From Streptomyces sp. BK239 (GTDB lineage: Bacteria > Actinomycetota > Actinomycetes > Streptomycetales > Streptomycetaceae): a stretch of DNA of 64,000 nt. Of this stretch, positions 35,245-44,927 are shown piece after piece. The notes under the pieces are model-generated. The model made no database searches and was not told where the DNA came from. It was given only the letters and a program-made list of their open reading frames with translations. How positions within the stretch are numbered: position 1 is the stretch's first letter; each line of letters begins with the position of its first letter. Location of the stretch: contig NZ_SHKS01000011.1 in NCBI RefSeq assembly GCF_004217285.1, positions 1 through 64,000 on the forward strand, read 5' to 3'. The position numbers and the translations under genes are program-made.

Positions 35245-35987
35245 CCTGGGCGGAACTCTCCGAGCGGTGGCCCCTCTTGGAGCAGGCGTGTGGTGACACC
35301 CTCTACATGGTGGGCTGGTCCACCCTCATCGCGGTCGTCGGCGGCCTCCCGCTCGGCGTCCTGCTGGTCCTGACCGACCGCGGCGGGCTGCTCCAGAACG
35401 TCGTCGCCAACAAGGCGATCGGGCAGGTCGTGAACGTCGCCCGCTCGATGCCGTTCATCATCCTCATGGTCGCGCTGATGGGCTTCACCCGGTCCATCAC
35501 CGGGACGACCATCGGCCGCGAGGCCGCCATCGTGCCCCTCGCCGTCGGCGCCATCCCGTTCTTCGCCCGGCTCGTCGAGACGGCTGTCCGCGAAGTGGAC
35601 GGCGGACTCGTCGAGGCCGTGCAGTCCATGGGCGGCAACACCTGGACCATCGTGCGCAAGGTGCTCGTGCCCGAGTCCCTGCCCTCGCTGATCGCCGGCA
35701 CCACCACCACGATCGTCGCCCTCATCGGCTACTCCGCGATGGCCGGCACCGTCGGCGCCGGCGGCCTCGGCGACATCGCCATCCGCTACGGCTACCAGCG
35801 CTTCGAGACCGACCTGATGTGGATCACCGTCGGGATCCTCGCCGTCGTCATCTCGCTCATCCAGTTCGCCGGCGACCTTGCGGCCCGCTCACTGCACCGG
35901 CGCGGCGGCCGCTCCGGCCCCGCCCCGAAGCTCCGCCTGCTGAAGGCCGAGGAGCCGGCCACGGCCGACGTCGGCAAGGTCGCCTGA
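35241..35987 (+). CDS. metI: Methionine ABC transporter permease
   Basis: Integral membrane subunit of 248 residues with five to six helices. The cytoplasmic coupling loop that contacts MetN is VEAVQSMGGNTWTIVRKVLVPES. ASMPFIILM-like ARSMPFIILMVALMGF marks helix 3. It starts with GTG 35241 overlapping the metN stop and has a 20-residue basic C-terminal tail typical of actinobacterial members. Confidence 0.93.
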   Translation: MTWAELSERWPLLEQACGDTLYMVGWSTLIAVVGGLPLGVLLVLTDRGGLLQNVVANKAIGQVVNVARSMPFIILMVALMGFTRSITGTTIGREAAIVPLAVGAIPFFARLVETAVREVDGGLVEAVQSMGGNTWTIVRKVLVPESLPSLIAGTTTTIVALIGYSAMAGTVGAGGLGDIAIRYGYQRFETDLMWITVGILAVVISLIQFAGDLAARSLHRRGGRSGPAPKLRLLKAEEPATADVGKVA

Positions 35988-36059
35988 ACAACCCACCCCC
36001 CTATGACTCCCCGTACCACCCACCACGGGGTCGCACCACCCTCAGGAAAGGCACTTTTC

Positions 36060-36884
36060 GTGCGTAACACCGCCAAGTTCACCACCGCCGCCCTCGTCAC
36101 CGGAGCCCTCACCCTCGGGCTCTCCGCCTGCGGCTCCGGCAACGCCGCCAACGACACCAGCGGCCCGCTGATCGTCGCCGCGAGCCCGGTCCCGCACGGC
36201 GAGATCCTCACCTACGTCAAGGACCACCTCGCGAAGAAGGCGGGCCTCGACCTGGAGGTCAAGGAGTTCAGCGACTACACCACGCAGAACCCCGCGACCG
36301 CCGACGGCTCGGTGGACGCCAACTACTTCCAGAACAAGCCGTACCTCGACGACTTCAACAAGAAGAACGGCACCGACATCGTGCCCGTCGTCACGGTCCA
36401 CCTGGAGCCGCTCGGCCTCTACTCCGACAAGGCCAAGAGCCTCGGCGACCTCAAGAGCGGCGCCACCGTGGCCGTCCCCAACGACACCGTCAACGAGGCC
36501 CGGGCGCTGAAGCTGCTCGCCGCCAACGGCCTGATCACCCTCAAGGACGGCGCCGACAACTCGGCCACCCCCGCCGACATCGCCAAAAACCCCAAGAACC
36601 TCAAGTTCAAGGAGCTGGAGGCGGCCCAGACCCCGCGCTCCCTGAACGACGTGGACGCCGCCGTCGTCAACGGCAACTACGCCCTCTCCGCCGGCCTCAA
36701 GCCCGCCCAGCAGGCCCTCGCCCTGGAGAAGGCCGAGAACAACCCGTACGGCAACTTCCTCGCCGTGAAGAAGGGCAACGAGGACGACCCGCGCGTCCAG
36801 AAGCTCGCGAAGCTCCTCACCTCCCCCGAGGTCAAGAAGTTCATCGCGGACAAGTACGCCGGCTCCGTCGTCGCCTCCTTCTGA
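36060..36884 (+). CDS. metQ: Methionine-binding lipoprotein
   Basis: Substrate-binding lipoprotein (274 residues). The signal sequence ends in a lipobox LGLSAC, with the lipidated Cys near residue 22. The NLPA-type fold begins ASPVPHGEILTYV and includes DYTTQNPATADGSVDANYFQNKPYLDDF, the family hallmark region, and YSDKAKSLGDLKSGATVAVPND. GTG 36060 lies downstream of AGGAAAGG. It is 72 bases after metI and ends at a strong hairpin. Confidence 0.93.
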   Translation: MRNTAKFTTAALVTGALTLGLSACGSGNAANDTSGPLIVAASPVPHGEILTYVKDHLAKKAGLDLEVKEFSDYTTQNPATADGSVDANYFQNKPYLDDFNKKNGTDIVPVVTVHLEPLGLYSDKAKSLGDLKSGATVAVPNDTVNEARALKLLAANGLITLKDGADNSATPADIAKNPKNLKFKELEAAQTPRSLNDVDAAVVNGNYALSAGLKPAQQALALEKAENNPYGNFLAVKKGNEDDPRVQKLAKLLTSPEVKKFIADKYAGSVVASF

Positions 36885-36899
36885 CGCGCACACGTCTTC

Positions 36900-36931
36900 G
36901 GGGTCCGCACCGTTCGTCCGGTGCGGACCCC
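36900..36931 (+). terminator. Terminator after metQ
   Basis: GGGGTCCGCACCG (36900-36912) and CGGTGCGGACCCC (36919-36931) form a perfect 13-base stem with a 6-base loop, 16 bases past the metQ stop. Confidence 0.85.
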
Positions 36932-37033
36932 GTGGTGCGACAGGGTGCTTTCATGCTGCATGCTGGGCAGTTCAGCGGGTCTGACGGTCAGGCAGGTCGG
37001 ACCCCGACGGTCTCGAAGGTTACGGAGCGACCC

Positions 37034-37672
37034 ATGACGAGCACCTTCCCCTCCATCTCCATCAGCACGGAGCGGTTGGTGCTGCGCCCCCTCGACGAGG
37101 ACGACGTCCCGTCCATGGCCGCGATGATGAACGACGAGCAGATAGTGGCCTGGACCGACGTCCCCCAGCCCTTCACCGAGACCGCGGCCCGCACCTGGAT
37201 CACCCGGTACGCCCCCGCCGAGCGCACCGCCGGCCGCGGCCTCGACCTCGCCGTCACCGAGTTCCTCACCCAGCGGCTCGTCGGCATCATCCAGCTCACC
37301 AAGACCAACTGGCACGTGCGAGCCACCGAACTGTCGTACATCGTCGCCCCCTGGGCCCGCGGCGAGGGCTACGCCTCCGAGGCTTCGCTCGCCACCGCCC
37401 AATGGCTCTTCACCGACCAGCGGTTCGAGCGCATCGAACTGCGCACGGCCGCCGACAACACCGCCTCCCAGCAGGTCGCGCAGAAGATCGGCTGTATCAG
37501 CGAGGGCGTCCTGCGCAACGCCTGCATAGCCCGGGCCCGCACCGAGGAGGGCTCCTGGACCGAGGTGCGCACCGACTTCATCGTGTGGAGCCTGCTGCCG
37601 GAGGACCTCGAAGGCTCGGGGGAGCAGTTCGCGGAGAGCGGCGGCTTCACCTCGTACACCGACTGGAACTGA
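37034..37672 (+). CDS. GNAT-family acetyltransferase (RimJ/RimL type)
   Basis: Acetyltransferase of 212 residues related to ribosomal-protein N-acetyltransferases. It begins ISTERLVLRPLDEDDVPSM, characteristic of this class, and has the acetyl-CoA motif APWARGEGYASEASLATAQ and FERIELRTAADNTASQQVAQKIGC. The substrate is unknown. GGAG lies 9 bases before ATG 37034. The 36932-37033 region contains no gene. Confidence 0.85.
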   Translation: MTSTFPSISISTERLVLRPLDEDDVPSMAAMMNDEQIVAWTDVPQPFTETAARTWITRYAPAERTAGRGLDLAVTEFLTQRLVGIIQLTKTNWHVRATELSYIVAPWARGEGYASEASLATAQWLFTDQRFERIELRTAADNTASQQVAQKIGCISEGVLRNACIARARTEEGSWTEVRTDFIVWSLLPEDLEGSGEQFAESGGFTSYTDWN

Positions 37673-37820
37673 TCCCCGGCTCCCGGCCAGAACCGGTCCC
37701 CTGTCGCCGGCCGGAACCGATCAACCCTGATCACGGGCCCGCCGCCGCCCCGCCCGGCCCCGCGCGACCAGGTACCCTCACGGGACCGCTGCCTGCGCAA
37801 ACCCCGGGAGACTGAGGACG

Positions 37821-39038
37821 ATGGCCGACCGCGTCACGGTGATCGGCTGGGACGGTTCGCCGCTGACCGCCGCGGCCCGCTCCGCTCTGGGCGCCGCCAC
37901 GCTGGTGGCGGGCGCCGCGCACCATCTGGCGCTGCCGGAAGTGCCTCCCGCAGCCGAGCGCCTGCGCCTCGGCAGCGTCGCCCTCGCCGCCCGCCGCATC
38001 GCCGGCCACCGCGGCACCGCCGTCGTCGTCGCCGACGGCGACCCCGGCTTCTTCGGCGTCGTCCGCACCCTGCGCGCACCCGAGTTCGGCCTGGAGGTCG
38101 AGGTCGTCCCCGCCGTCTCCTCCGTCGCCGCCGCCTTCGCCCGCGCCGGCATGCCCTGGGACGACGCCCAAGTGGTCGTCGCACACCGGCGCACGCTACG
38201 ACGCGCGGTGAATGTATGCCGCGCCCACACCAAAGTCGCCGTACTCACCTCGCCCGGCGCCGGCCCCGCCGAACTCGGCCTCCTGATGGAGGGCGTCCAC
38301 CGCACCTTTGTCGTCTGCGAGGAACTCGGCACCGACCGCGAGCACATCAGCGTCGTCACCTCCGACAAGGCCGCCGACCACACCTGGCGCGACCCCAACG
38401 TCGTCATCGTCATCGGCGGGACGGCGGCCGCGGCGCCCCAGGCCGGCAGCGGCTGGATCACCGGCCGCGCCCCCGACACGGGCCCGCGCGGCTGGGCGCT
38501 GCCCGCGGAGGCGTACGGCGGCGAACTCGGCGAAGGGGAGACGGAACTCCTGCGCACCGCCCAACTGTCCCGGCTCGGCCCGCGCGTGGGCGACCTCGTC
38601 TGGGACATCGGCTGCGGCAGCGGCGCCTTCGCCACCGAGGCCGCCCGGGCCGGCGCCGCCGTGATCGCCGTGGACCGGGCGCTCGAGGCGTGCGCCCGCA
38701 CCGACGCCACCGCCCGCCGCTTCGGCGTACAGCTCCAGATCGTCCGCGGCGCCGCCCCGCACGCCCTGGAGGACCTGCCCGAGCCGGACGTCGTCCGCGT
38801 CGGCGGCGGGGGAGCGGCCGTCGTCTCCGCGGTCGCCGACCGCCGCCCGCAGCGCATCGTCACCCACGCCATGACCCGCGACGCCGCCGAGCTCATCGGC
38901 CGGGACCTCACCGAACACGGCTACCGCGTCGAGTGCGCCCTCCTCCAGTCCCTCGAACTCGACACCCGGGCCTGGACGGAGAGGGAACGGAGCGTCGCGT
39001 TCCTGCTCAGCGGCGTATGGCCGGAGCGTCCCGCGTAG
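37821..39038 (+). CDS. cobL: Precorrin-6Y C5,15-methyltransferase (decarboxylating)
   Basis: Full-length two-domain enzyme (405 residues) of the aerobic cobalamin pathway. The N-terminal CobE/CbiE-type methyltransferase (about 1-200) has DGDPGFFGVVRTL and a VVPAVSSVAAAFARAG segment. The C-terminal CbiT-type domain (about 240-405) has the SAM motif WDIGCGSGAFATEAAR and AVDRALEACARTDATARRF. It methylates carbons 5 and 15 of the corrin ring and decarboxylates at C12. It begins a run of three cobalamin genes on the same strand. Confidence 0.92.
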   Translation: MADRVTVIGWDGSPLTAAARSALGAATLVAGAAHHLALPEVPPAAERLRLGSVALAARRIAGHRGTAVVVADGDPGFFGVVRTLRAPEFGLEVEVVPAVSSVAAAFARAGMPWDDAQVVVAHRRTLRRAVNVCRAHTKVAVLTSPGAGPAELGLLMEGVHRTFVVCEELGTDREHISVVTSDKAADHTWRDPNVVIVIGGTAAAAPQAGSGWITGRAPDTGPRGWALPAEAYGGELGEGETELLRTAQLSRLGPRVGDLVWDIGCGSGAFATEAARAGAAVIAVDRALEACARTDATARRFGVQLQIVRGAAPHALEDLPEPDVVRVGGGGAAVVSAVADRRPQRIVTHAMTRDAAELIGRDLTEHGYRVECALLQSLELDTRAWTERERSVAFLLSGVWPERPA

Positions 39039-39405
39039 ACCGTTTTGCCCTCCCGGTGATCCGGTTGTCGTACCGCGCGCGGTAGGCTGGCCGATCGTCG
39101 TACCGCATCCGGTCGCCCGGCCTTTCGTCGGTCAATGTCCGGAAAACCCATCCGTTTTGGGGCGGGCGTGGTACGTCGAAACCCGTGGGCGCGCAACGTG
39201 GCGCAGTCCACAGCGGAGCGTCTCGGATCAAGCTGTCGCGAGGCGACGACGACCGCGACAATGCCACTGAATGGCTTTGTCGTCTTTTTCGGGCGGGTCG
39301 TTCGTGCCGCTGGGCGTGGACGCTCGTTCTTCACTGCGGGGCGGTCGGTGCGCCGTTCCGGGTGAGCTGGTCGTAGGAGCACTAACCGATGGGCGAGGGG
39401 TACGC
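39039..39405. other. Intergenic stretch before the bluB-cobT fusion
   Basis: No gene is supported in these 367 bases. A GCCACTG element occurs at about 39263, like a piece of a cobalamin riboswitch, but the rest of that fold could not be found. The promoter of the downstream gene presumably lies here. Confidence 0.5.
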
Positions 39406-42400
39406 ATGACCGACACCGGCCAGGTCCCGGGCGAGGGACTGCCGGAGAGCGCAGACACGGCAGAGCAGCCGGGCGTCTCCACGTCCGGCGCGTACGCCTA
39501 CCTCTCCGAGACCACCGCCGAGGACGAAGACCTGTTGCTGCTGCCGGGCGCCCAGAGCGCATGGGGCAACGAGGTGGCGCCGCCCGCGCCCGAGCCGGTG
39601 GTCGAGACCGTGCACGAGCCCGGCCCGCACGAGATGTCCGGCCGCGACACCGGCTCGGTCGACGTCAGCGCCGTCCGCCTCCCCGGCCCGACGCCCGCCC
39701 CGGCCGCGCCGCGCCGCCCCCTGCACCTCGGCCCGCCCATCCCCGACGCCTTCGCCGGCCCGGTCCGCTCCCTGGCCGACCGCGGCCCCGCCGGCACACC
39801 CGTACGCCAGCCGGCCGCGCCCGCGCCCGGCCCCGAGTACCTCGACGCCGCCCCCCAGCACGCGACGCCCCCACCGGGCGCGGCGCCGTGGGGCGCACAG
39901 GTCGCGGCGCAGGCCGTCGCCCAGGCGCCGGTCGCTTCCGGTGCGGCCCCCGCCGAGGCGGCCGCGTCTCCCGCGCAGCCCGGACCGGTGGGCGTGGCCC
40001 AGGCGGTCGTGGCCCGGGTGGCCACGGAGGCGGTCGCGGCGACTGGCGCTCCGCAGGAGGCGGAGGCCGGGCAGACCGCCGAGCAGACCGTGCCCGCGGT
40101 TGCTCCGCAGGAGGCCGATCCGGTGCACGTCGGTGTCGCCGCGACCGGTGCCACGCAGGACGTGCAGGTCCCGGCCGGGGCGGAGCAGTTGGGCGGCGCG
40201 GAGGTCACCGCGGCCGTCTCGGTCCCGGTTTCCGCGTCGGCTCCCGTCGAGGTGCCGGCGTCCGAGGCCGCTCCGGAGGCGGTGTCGGAGCCCGTGGCCG
40301 AGCCCGAGCCCGTGTCCGTCGCCCAGCCCGCGCCGGAGACCGAGGTCGCGGCGGCGGTGGACGCGGCGGCCGCGGAGGCCGTCGGGGTCCCCGAGAGCGC
40401 ATCCGTGGAGGAGCCCGTCTCCGAGGCGGAGGTGGCGCAGGAGGTCGAGCCGGTGCCGGCCGCAGCCGTGGAGGCCGCTGAGGCCCCCGAGGCGGACGTC
40501 GCGGTCGCTCCCGAGGCTCCGGAAGCCGTCGAGGTTCCGGAAGCCGTCGAGGTTCCGGCGGTCCCGGCCGCCCCGGTGGCCGAGGAGCCCGAGGCGGTTG
40601 TCGACCCGCCGGCGGCGGAGGCCGTCGAGGAGGTTCCCCCGCCCGCCGCCGAAAGCGCCCCCGAGCCCGTCGTCGCCGCACCGGAGGCAGGTCAGACGCC
40701 CGCCGTGCCGGCGCCCGGCGTGCCCCAGGCGTCCGACGCCCCGGCGGCTCCCGTCGAGCCCGCGCCGCAGAGCTCGGAGCCCGCCCCCGAGCCGGCCCAG
40801 GTTCCCGAGGTCGTCCAGGAAGCCGAGCCGGTCGTCGTTTCCGAGCAGACCGAGGCGGTCGAGCCCGCTACCGAACCGGTCGTACCTGAGCAGGAAGCGG
40901 TCGTACCCGCCCCGGAAGCGGTCCCTCCCGCATCCGAAGCGGTCGTCGAGGCGCAGACCGAGACCCCCGTCGCAGCGCCTTCGGCGCTGGACACGCTCTA
41001 CCCGAAGCCCGTCGCGGCGGCGGAGGAGTCGGCGGAGCCGGCGCACCCCGAACACCCCGAGCACCGCGAGGTCCCGGAGGGCGCGGAGCACCCGGAGCCG
41101 ACGCCTGCCCCCGCCGACCAGATCGTGGACCAGGGGTCTCACCTCGTGGACGCTGGGGAGCCACAACCGGCCCAAGCCCAGGACGACTTCACGTCCGCCG
41201 AGGCCGAAGCCGAGGCCGACACCCCCCACGTACCGGAGCCGCTGGTGGAGCAGACGCCCCAGCCGGTCGCCGAGCCCCCCGCAGTGATGGTCCCCGCCCC
41301 CCGCGCGGCCGAGGCCGCCCCCGCCCCGGCCACTCCGGAAGCGGAGCCGCAGATGGACCAAGAGCAGCCCGACCCGAACGTCGCACAGAACCCGGACGAC
41401 CTGGACACCATGGCCGCCGACCACGACGAGCCGACCGAGCCGCAGGAGCCGCACGCACTCCACGCGCCGGCCGAACCGAACACGCCGGCCGAACCGAACA
41501 CGCCGGCCGAACCGAACACGCCGGCCGAAGCGAACGCGCCGGCCGAACCGAACACGCCGGCCGAACCGAACACGCCGGCCGAACCGAACGAGCAGGCCGA
41601 AGCGAACGAGCAGGCCGAGCCGAGCGAGCGGGAGCACGAGGGTGTTCAGGCCGAGGCCGTCGAAGTCCCCCGTCGGCCCGTCGGTCCCCCCGCGCCCGCG
41701 TACGGCGACGCCGAGCGCGAGGCCGTGCTGAAGGTCATCCGCGAACGCCGTGACATCCGCAACGGCTTCCGCAGCGACCCCATCCCGCACGAGGTGCTGC
41801 TGCGCGTCCTGGAGGCCGCGCACACCGCGCCGTCCGTCGGGCACTCGCAGCCCTGGGACTTCGTCGTCATCCGCTCCGCCGAAACGCGCCGGGCCATGCA
41901 CGAACTGGCCCAGCGTCAGCGTGAGGCGTACGCGAAGTCGCTGCCCAAGGGCCGGGCCAAGCAGTTCAAGGAACTGAAGATCGAGGCCATCCTCGACACC
42001 CCGGTGAACATCGTCGTCACCGCCGACCCGACCCGAGGCGGCCGGCACACCCTGGGCCGTCACACCCAGCCGCAGATGGCCCCGTACTCCTCCGCGCTCG
42101 CGGTGGAGAACCTCTGGCTCGCCGCCCGCGCCGAGGGCCTCGGCGTCGGCTGGGTCAGCTTCTTCGACGAGCGCGAGATGGTCCGCGCGCTGGACCTGCC
42201 CGAACACCTGGAAGTCGTCGCGTACCTGTGCGTGGGGTACGTCGACGAGTTCCCGGAGGAGCCCGAGCTGATGCAGGCCGGCTGGGCCAAGCGCCGCCCG
42301 CTGTCGTGGGTCGTCCACGAGGAGACGTACGGCCGCCGCGCGCTGCCCGGCGCGGACCCGCACGACCTGCTCGCGGAGACCGTCGCCAGCGTCCGCCCGC

Positions 42401-43416
42401 TGGACGCCAAGGCGCTCGGCGAGGCGTGGGAGCGGCAGAAGCGGATGACCAAGCCTGCCGGCGCGCTCGGCATGCTGGAGATCATCTCCGCCCAGCTGTC
42501 CGGTCTGTCCCGCCAGTGCCCGCCGCCCATCCCCGAGCCCGCGGCCGTCGCGATCTTCGCCGGCGACCACGGTGTGCACGCGCAGGGCGTCACCCCCTGG
42601 CCGCAGGAGGTGACGGCCCAGATGGTCGCCAACTTCCTCGGCGGCGGCGCGGTCTGCAACGCCTTCGCGACCCAGGTGGGCGCCGAGGTGTGCGTCGTGG
42701 ACGTCGGCGTGGCGACCGACCTGCCCGCCACGCCCGGTCTGCTGCCCCGCAAGATCCGCGCGGGCACCTCCGACATGACCACCGGCCCCGCGATGACCCG
42801 CGAGGAGGCCAAGCAGGCCATCGAGGTGGGCATCGAGACGGCCCGCGACCTGGTCGCGGCCGGCAACAAGGCGCTGCTCACCGGTGAGATGGGCATCGCC
42901 AACACCACCGCGTCCGCCGCGCTCATCTCCGTCTTCACCGGCGCCGACCCGGCCGAGGTCACCGGTCGCGGCACCGGCATCAACGACGAGACCCTCGCCC
43001 GCAAGACCGAGGTCGTCCGCCGCGCCCTGGAACTCCACCAGCCGGACCCCGCGGACCCCGTCGGCGTCCTCGCGGCGATCGGCGGCTTCGAGCACGCGGC
43101 GATGGTCGGCCTCCTGCTGGGCGGCGCCTCCCTGCGCACGCCGGTGATCCTGGACGGCGTCAGCGCCGGCGCCGCCGCCCTGGTCGCCCGGGCCATCGCC
43201 CCCGAGGTCCTGGCGGCCTGCATCGCCGGCCACCGCAGCGCCGAACCGGGGCATGTCGCCGCCCTCAACAAGCTCGGCCTGCGCCCCCTGGTCGACCTCG
43301 ACCTCCGCCTCGGCGAGGGCACCGGCGCCCTCCTCGCACTGCCGCTGGTCCAGAGCACGGCCAGGGCGATGCACGAGGTGGCGACGTTCGACTCGGCAGG
43401 GGTGACCGAGAAGTAG
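39406..43416 (+). CDS. BluB-CobT fusion with a long low-complexity N-terminus
   Basis: A 1336-residue protein combining two lower-ligand enzymes of cobalamin synthesis. Residues 1-760 are Pro/Ala/Glu/Val-rich, without predicted fold. Residues 765-980 form a BluB-like flavin destructase (RERRDIRNGFRSDPI, TAPSVGHSQPWDFVV, GLGVGWVSFFDE), which makes 5,6-dimethylbenzimidazole from FMN. Residues 983-1330 form CobT, which activates it with nicotinate mononucleotide (FAGDHGVHAQG, GEMGIANTTASAAL, catalytic Glu in LGEGTGALLALPL). ATG 39406 has CGAGGGG upstream; a longer frame to 39271 lacks one. Fusion would channel a scarce base between the two active sites. Confidence 0.88.
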   Translation: MTDTGQVPGEGLPESADTAEQPGVSTSGAYAYLSETTAEDEDLLLLPGAQSAWGNEVAPPAPEPVVETVHEPGPHEMSGRDTGSVDVSAVRLPGPTPAPAAPRRPLHLGPPIPDAFAGPVRSLADRGPAGTPVRQPAAPAPGPEYLDAAPQHATPPPGAAPWGAQVAAQAVAQAPVASGAAPAEAAASPAQPGPVGVAQAVVARVATEAVAATGAPQEAEAGQTAEQTVPAVAPQEADPVHVGVAATGATQDVQVPAGAEQLGGAEVTAAVSVPVSASAPVEVPASEAAPEAVSEPVAEPEPVSVAQPAPETEVAAAVDAAAAEAVGVPESASVEEPVSEAEVAQEVEPVPAAAVEAAEAPEADVAVAPEAPEAVEVPEAVEVPAVPAAPVAEEPEAVVDPPAAEAVEEVPPPAAESAPEPVVAAPEAGQTPAVPAPGVPQASDAPAAPVEPAPQSSEPAPEPAQVPEVVQEAEPVVVSEQTEAVEPATEPVVPEQEAVVPAPEAVPPASEAVVEAQTETPVAAPSALDTLYPKPVAAAEESAEPAHPEHPEHREVPEGAEHPEPTPAPADQIVDQGSHLVDAGEPQPAQAQDDFTSAEAEAEADTPHVPEPLVEQTPQPVAEPPAVMVPAPRAAEAAPAPATPEAEPQMDQEQPDPNVAQNPDDLDTMAADHDEPTEPQEPHALHAPAEPNTPAEPNTPAEPNTPAEANAPAEPNTPAEPNTPAEPNEQAEANEQAEPSEREHEGVQAEAVEVPRRPVGPPAPAYGDAEREAVLKVIRERRDIRNGFRSDPIPHEVLLRVLEAAHTAPSVGHSQPWDFVVIRSAETRRAMHELAQRQREAYAKSLPKGRAKQFKELKIEAILDTPVNIVVTADPTRGGRHTLGRHTQPQMAPYSSALAVENLWLAARAEGLGVGWVSFFDEREMVRALDLPEHLEVVAYLCVGYVDEFPEEPELMQAGWAKRRPLSWVVHEETYGRRALPGADPHDLLAETVASVRPLDAKALGEAWERQKRMTKPAGALGMLEIISAQLSGLSRQCPPPIPEPAAVAIFAGDHGVHAQGVTPWPQEVTAQMVANFLGGGAVCNAFATQVGAEVCVVDVGVATDLPATPGLLPRKIRAGTSDMTTGPAMTREEAKQAIEVGIETARDLVAAGNKALLTGEMGIANTTASAALISVFTGADPAEVTGRGTGINDETLARKTEVVRRALELHQPDPADPVGVLAAIGGFEHAAMVGLLLGGASLRTPVILDGVSAGAAALVARAIAPEVLAACIAGHRSAEPGHVAALNKLGLRPLVDLDLRLGEGTGALLALPLVQSTARAMHEVATFDSAGVTEK
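41463..41630 (+). repeat. 18-base tandem repeat coding NTPAEP units
   Basis: About nine units of GAACCGAACACGCCGGCC, encoding EPNTPA repeats at residues 686-742 of the BluB-CobT fusion. Later units drift to EPNEQA. Confidence 0.85.
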
Positions 43417-43594
43417 TCCACCTACCGGGGCCCGGGGGCAGAGCCCGGGCCCCGGTCAGGGGCGGGACAGGGGGAGAAACACCCCACCCGCCGCCGCCCA
43501 CCCTCCGGACGTGCGCTTAAAATCCGCACGTCAGGGCCGCTCCGAAGCTGCAGTGCGCCCACTGAACAACCGCCTGTTCGAGGAGCCGCACCTC

Positions 43595-44836
43595 ATGGCC
43601 CAAAACCCCGCCTACCCCGTAGGCCTCCGCCTCGCCGGCCGCAGGGTCGTCGTCCTCGGCGGCGGCCAGGTGGCCCAGCGCCGCCTCCCCGCCCTCATCG
43701 CGGCCGGCGCGGACATCCACCTCGTCTCACCGTCCGCCACCCCCTCCGTCGAAGCCATGGCGGACGCGGGCGAACTCACCTGGCACCGCCGCCGCTACGT
43801 CGAAGGCGACCTCACCGACGCCTGGTACGCCCTGATCGCCACCAGCGACCCGCAGGCCAACACCCGGGCTTCCGCCGAAGGGGAGGCGCACCGCGTGTGG
43901 TGCGTGCGCTCCGACGACGCCGACGCGGCGACCGCCTGGACCCCGGCCACCGGCCACAGCGCGGGCGTCACCGTCGCCGTCCTCACCACGGACGCGCGCG
44001 ACCGCGACCCGCGCCGCACCGCTGCCATCCGCGACGCGATCGTCGAGGGCCTGCACGACGGCACCCTGGTCGCCCCCCAGCACCGCACCCGCACCCCGGG
44101 CGTCTCCCTCGTCGGCGGCGGCCCGGGAGACCCGGACCTGATCACCGTCCGCGGCCGTCGCCTCCTCGCCGAGGCGGACGTCGTCATCGCCGACCGGCTG
44201 GGCCCGCGCGACCTCCTCGCCGAACTCCCCTCCCACGTCGAGGTGATCGACGCGGCGAAGATCCCCTACGGCCGCTTCATGGCCCAGGAGGCGATCAACA
44301 ACGCGCTGATCGAGCATGCCAAGCAGGGCAAGGCGGTCGTACGCCTCAAGGGCGGCGACCCCTACGTCTTCGGCCGTGGCATGGAGGAGCTCCAGGCGCT
44401 CGCCGAGGCGGGCATCCCCTGCACGGTCGTCCCCGGCATCTCCAGCTCCATCTCGGTGCCCGGCGCGGCCGGTATCCCGGTCACCCACCGCGGCGTCGCC
44501 CACGAGTTCACCGTCGTCAGCGGCCATGTCGCCCCCGACGACGACCGCTCCCTCGTCGACTGGGCCTCCCTCGCCAAGCTGACCGGCACGCTCGTGATCC
44601 TCATGGGCGTCGACAAGATCGGGAAGATCGCCGAGGCGCTCGTCGCCCACGGCAAGCCGGCCGACACCCCCGTCGCCCTCGTCCAGGAGGGCACCACGGC
44701 GGCCCAGCGCCGCGTCGACGCGACCCTCGCGACCGTCGCCGAACGGGTCCGCGCCGAGGACGTGAAACCGCCGGCCGTCATCGTGATCGGCCCGGTCGTC
44801 GCCGTCGGCCCGCAGCCGAACGCCACCCGGGCGTGA
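43595..44836 (+). CDS. cobA: Uroporphyrinogen-III C-methyltransferase with siroheme-synthase-like N-terminus
   Basis: A 413-residue CysG-like protein. Residues 1-150 form a Rossmann domain (RRVVVLGGGQVAQRRLPALIAAGADIHLVSP) related to precorrin-2 dehydrogenase/ferrochelatase. Residues 165-400 form the SAM methyltransferase that makes precorrin-2 (VSLVGGGPGDPDLITVRG, RLKGGDPYVFGRG). It feeds both cobalamin and siroheme. GAGGAG lies 9 bases before ATG 43595. It follows the bluB-cobT fusion by about 180 bases of GC-rich spacer. Whether the N-terminal half is active (siroheme) or only structural is not shown by sequence. Confidence 0.9.
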   Translation: MAQNPAYPVGLRLAGRRVVVLGGGQVAQRRLPALIAAGADIHLVSPSATPSVEAMADAGELTWHRRRYVEGDLTDAWYALIATSDPQANTRASAEGEAHRVWCVRSDDADAATAWTPATGHSAGVTVAVLTTDARDRDPRRTAAIRDAIVEGLHDGTLVAPQHRTRTPGVSLVGGGPGDPDLITVRGRRLLAEADVVIADRLGPRDLLAELPSHVEVIDAAKIPYGRFMAQEAINNALIEHAKQGKAVVRLKGGDPYVFGRGMEELQALAEAGIPCTVVPGISSSISVPGAAGIPVTHRGVAHEFTVVSGHVAPDDDRSLVDWASLAKLTGTLVILMGVDKIGKIAEALVAHGKPADTPVALVQEGTTAAQRRVDATLATVAERVRAEDVKPPAVIVIGPVVAVGPQPNATRA

Positions 44837-44927
44837 CCCGGAGCCGAACCACCCAGGCGTAACCCCGGGTAACAGAACCTGTACCGAGCCGTTGGCACCA
44901 CACCCAGGACAAGGCAGTATCACCCCT

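Noticed and set aside
39039..39405. Cobalamin riboswitch before the bluB-cobT gene
   Set aside because: A GCCACTG element is present, but the other conserved B12-box and core segments could not be aligned. A covariance-model search would decide.
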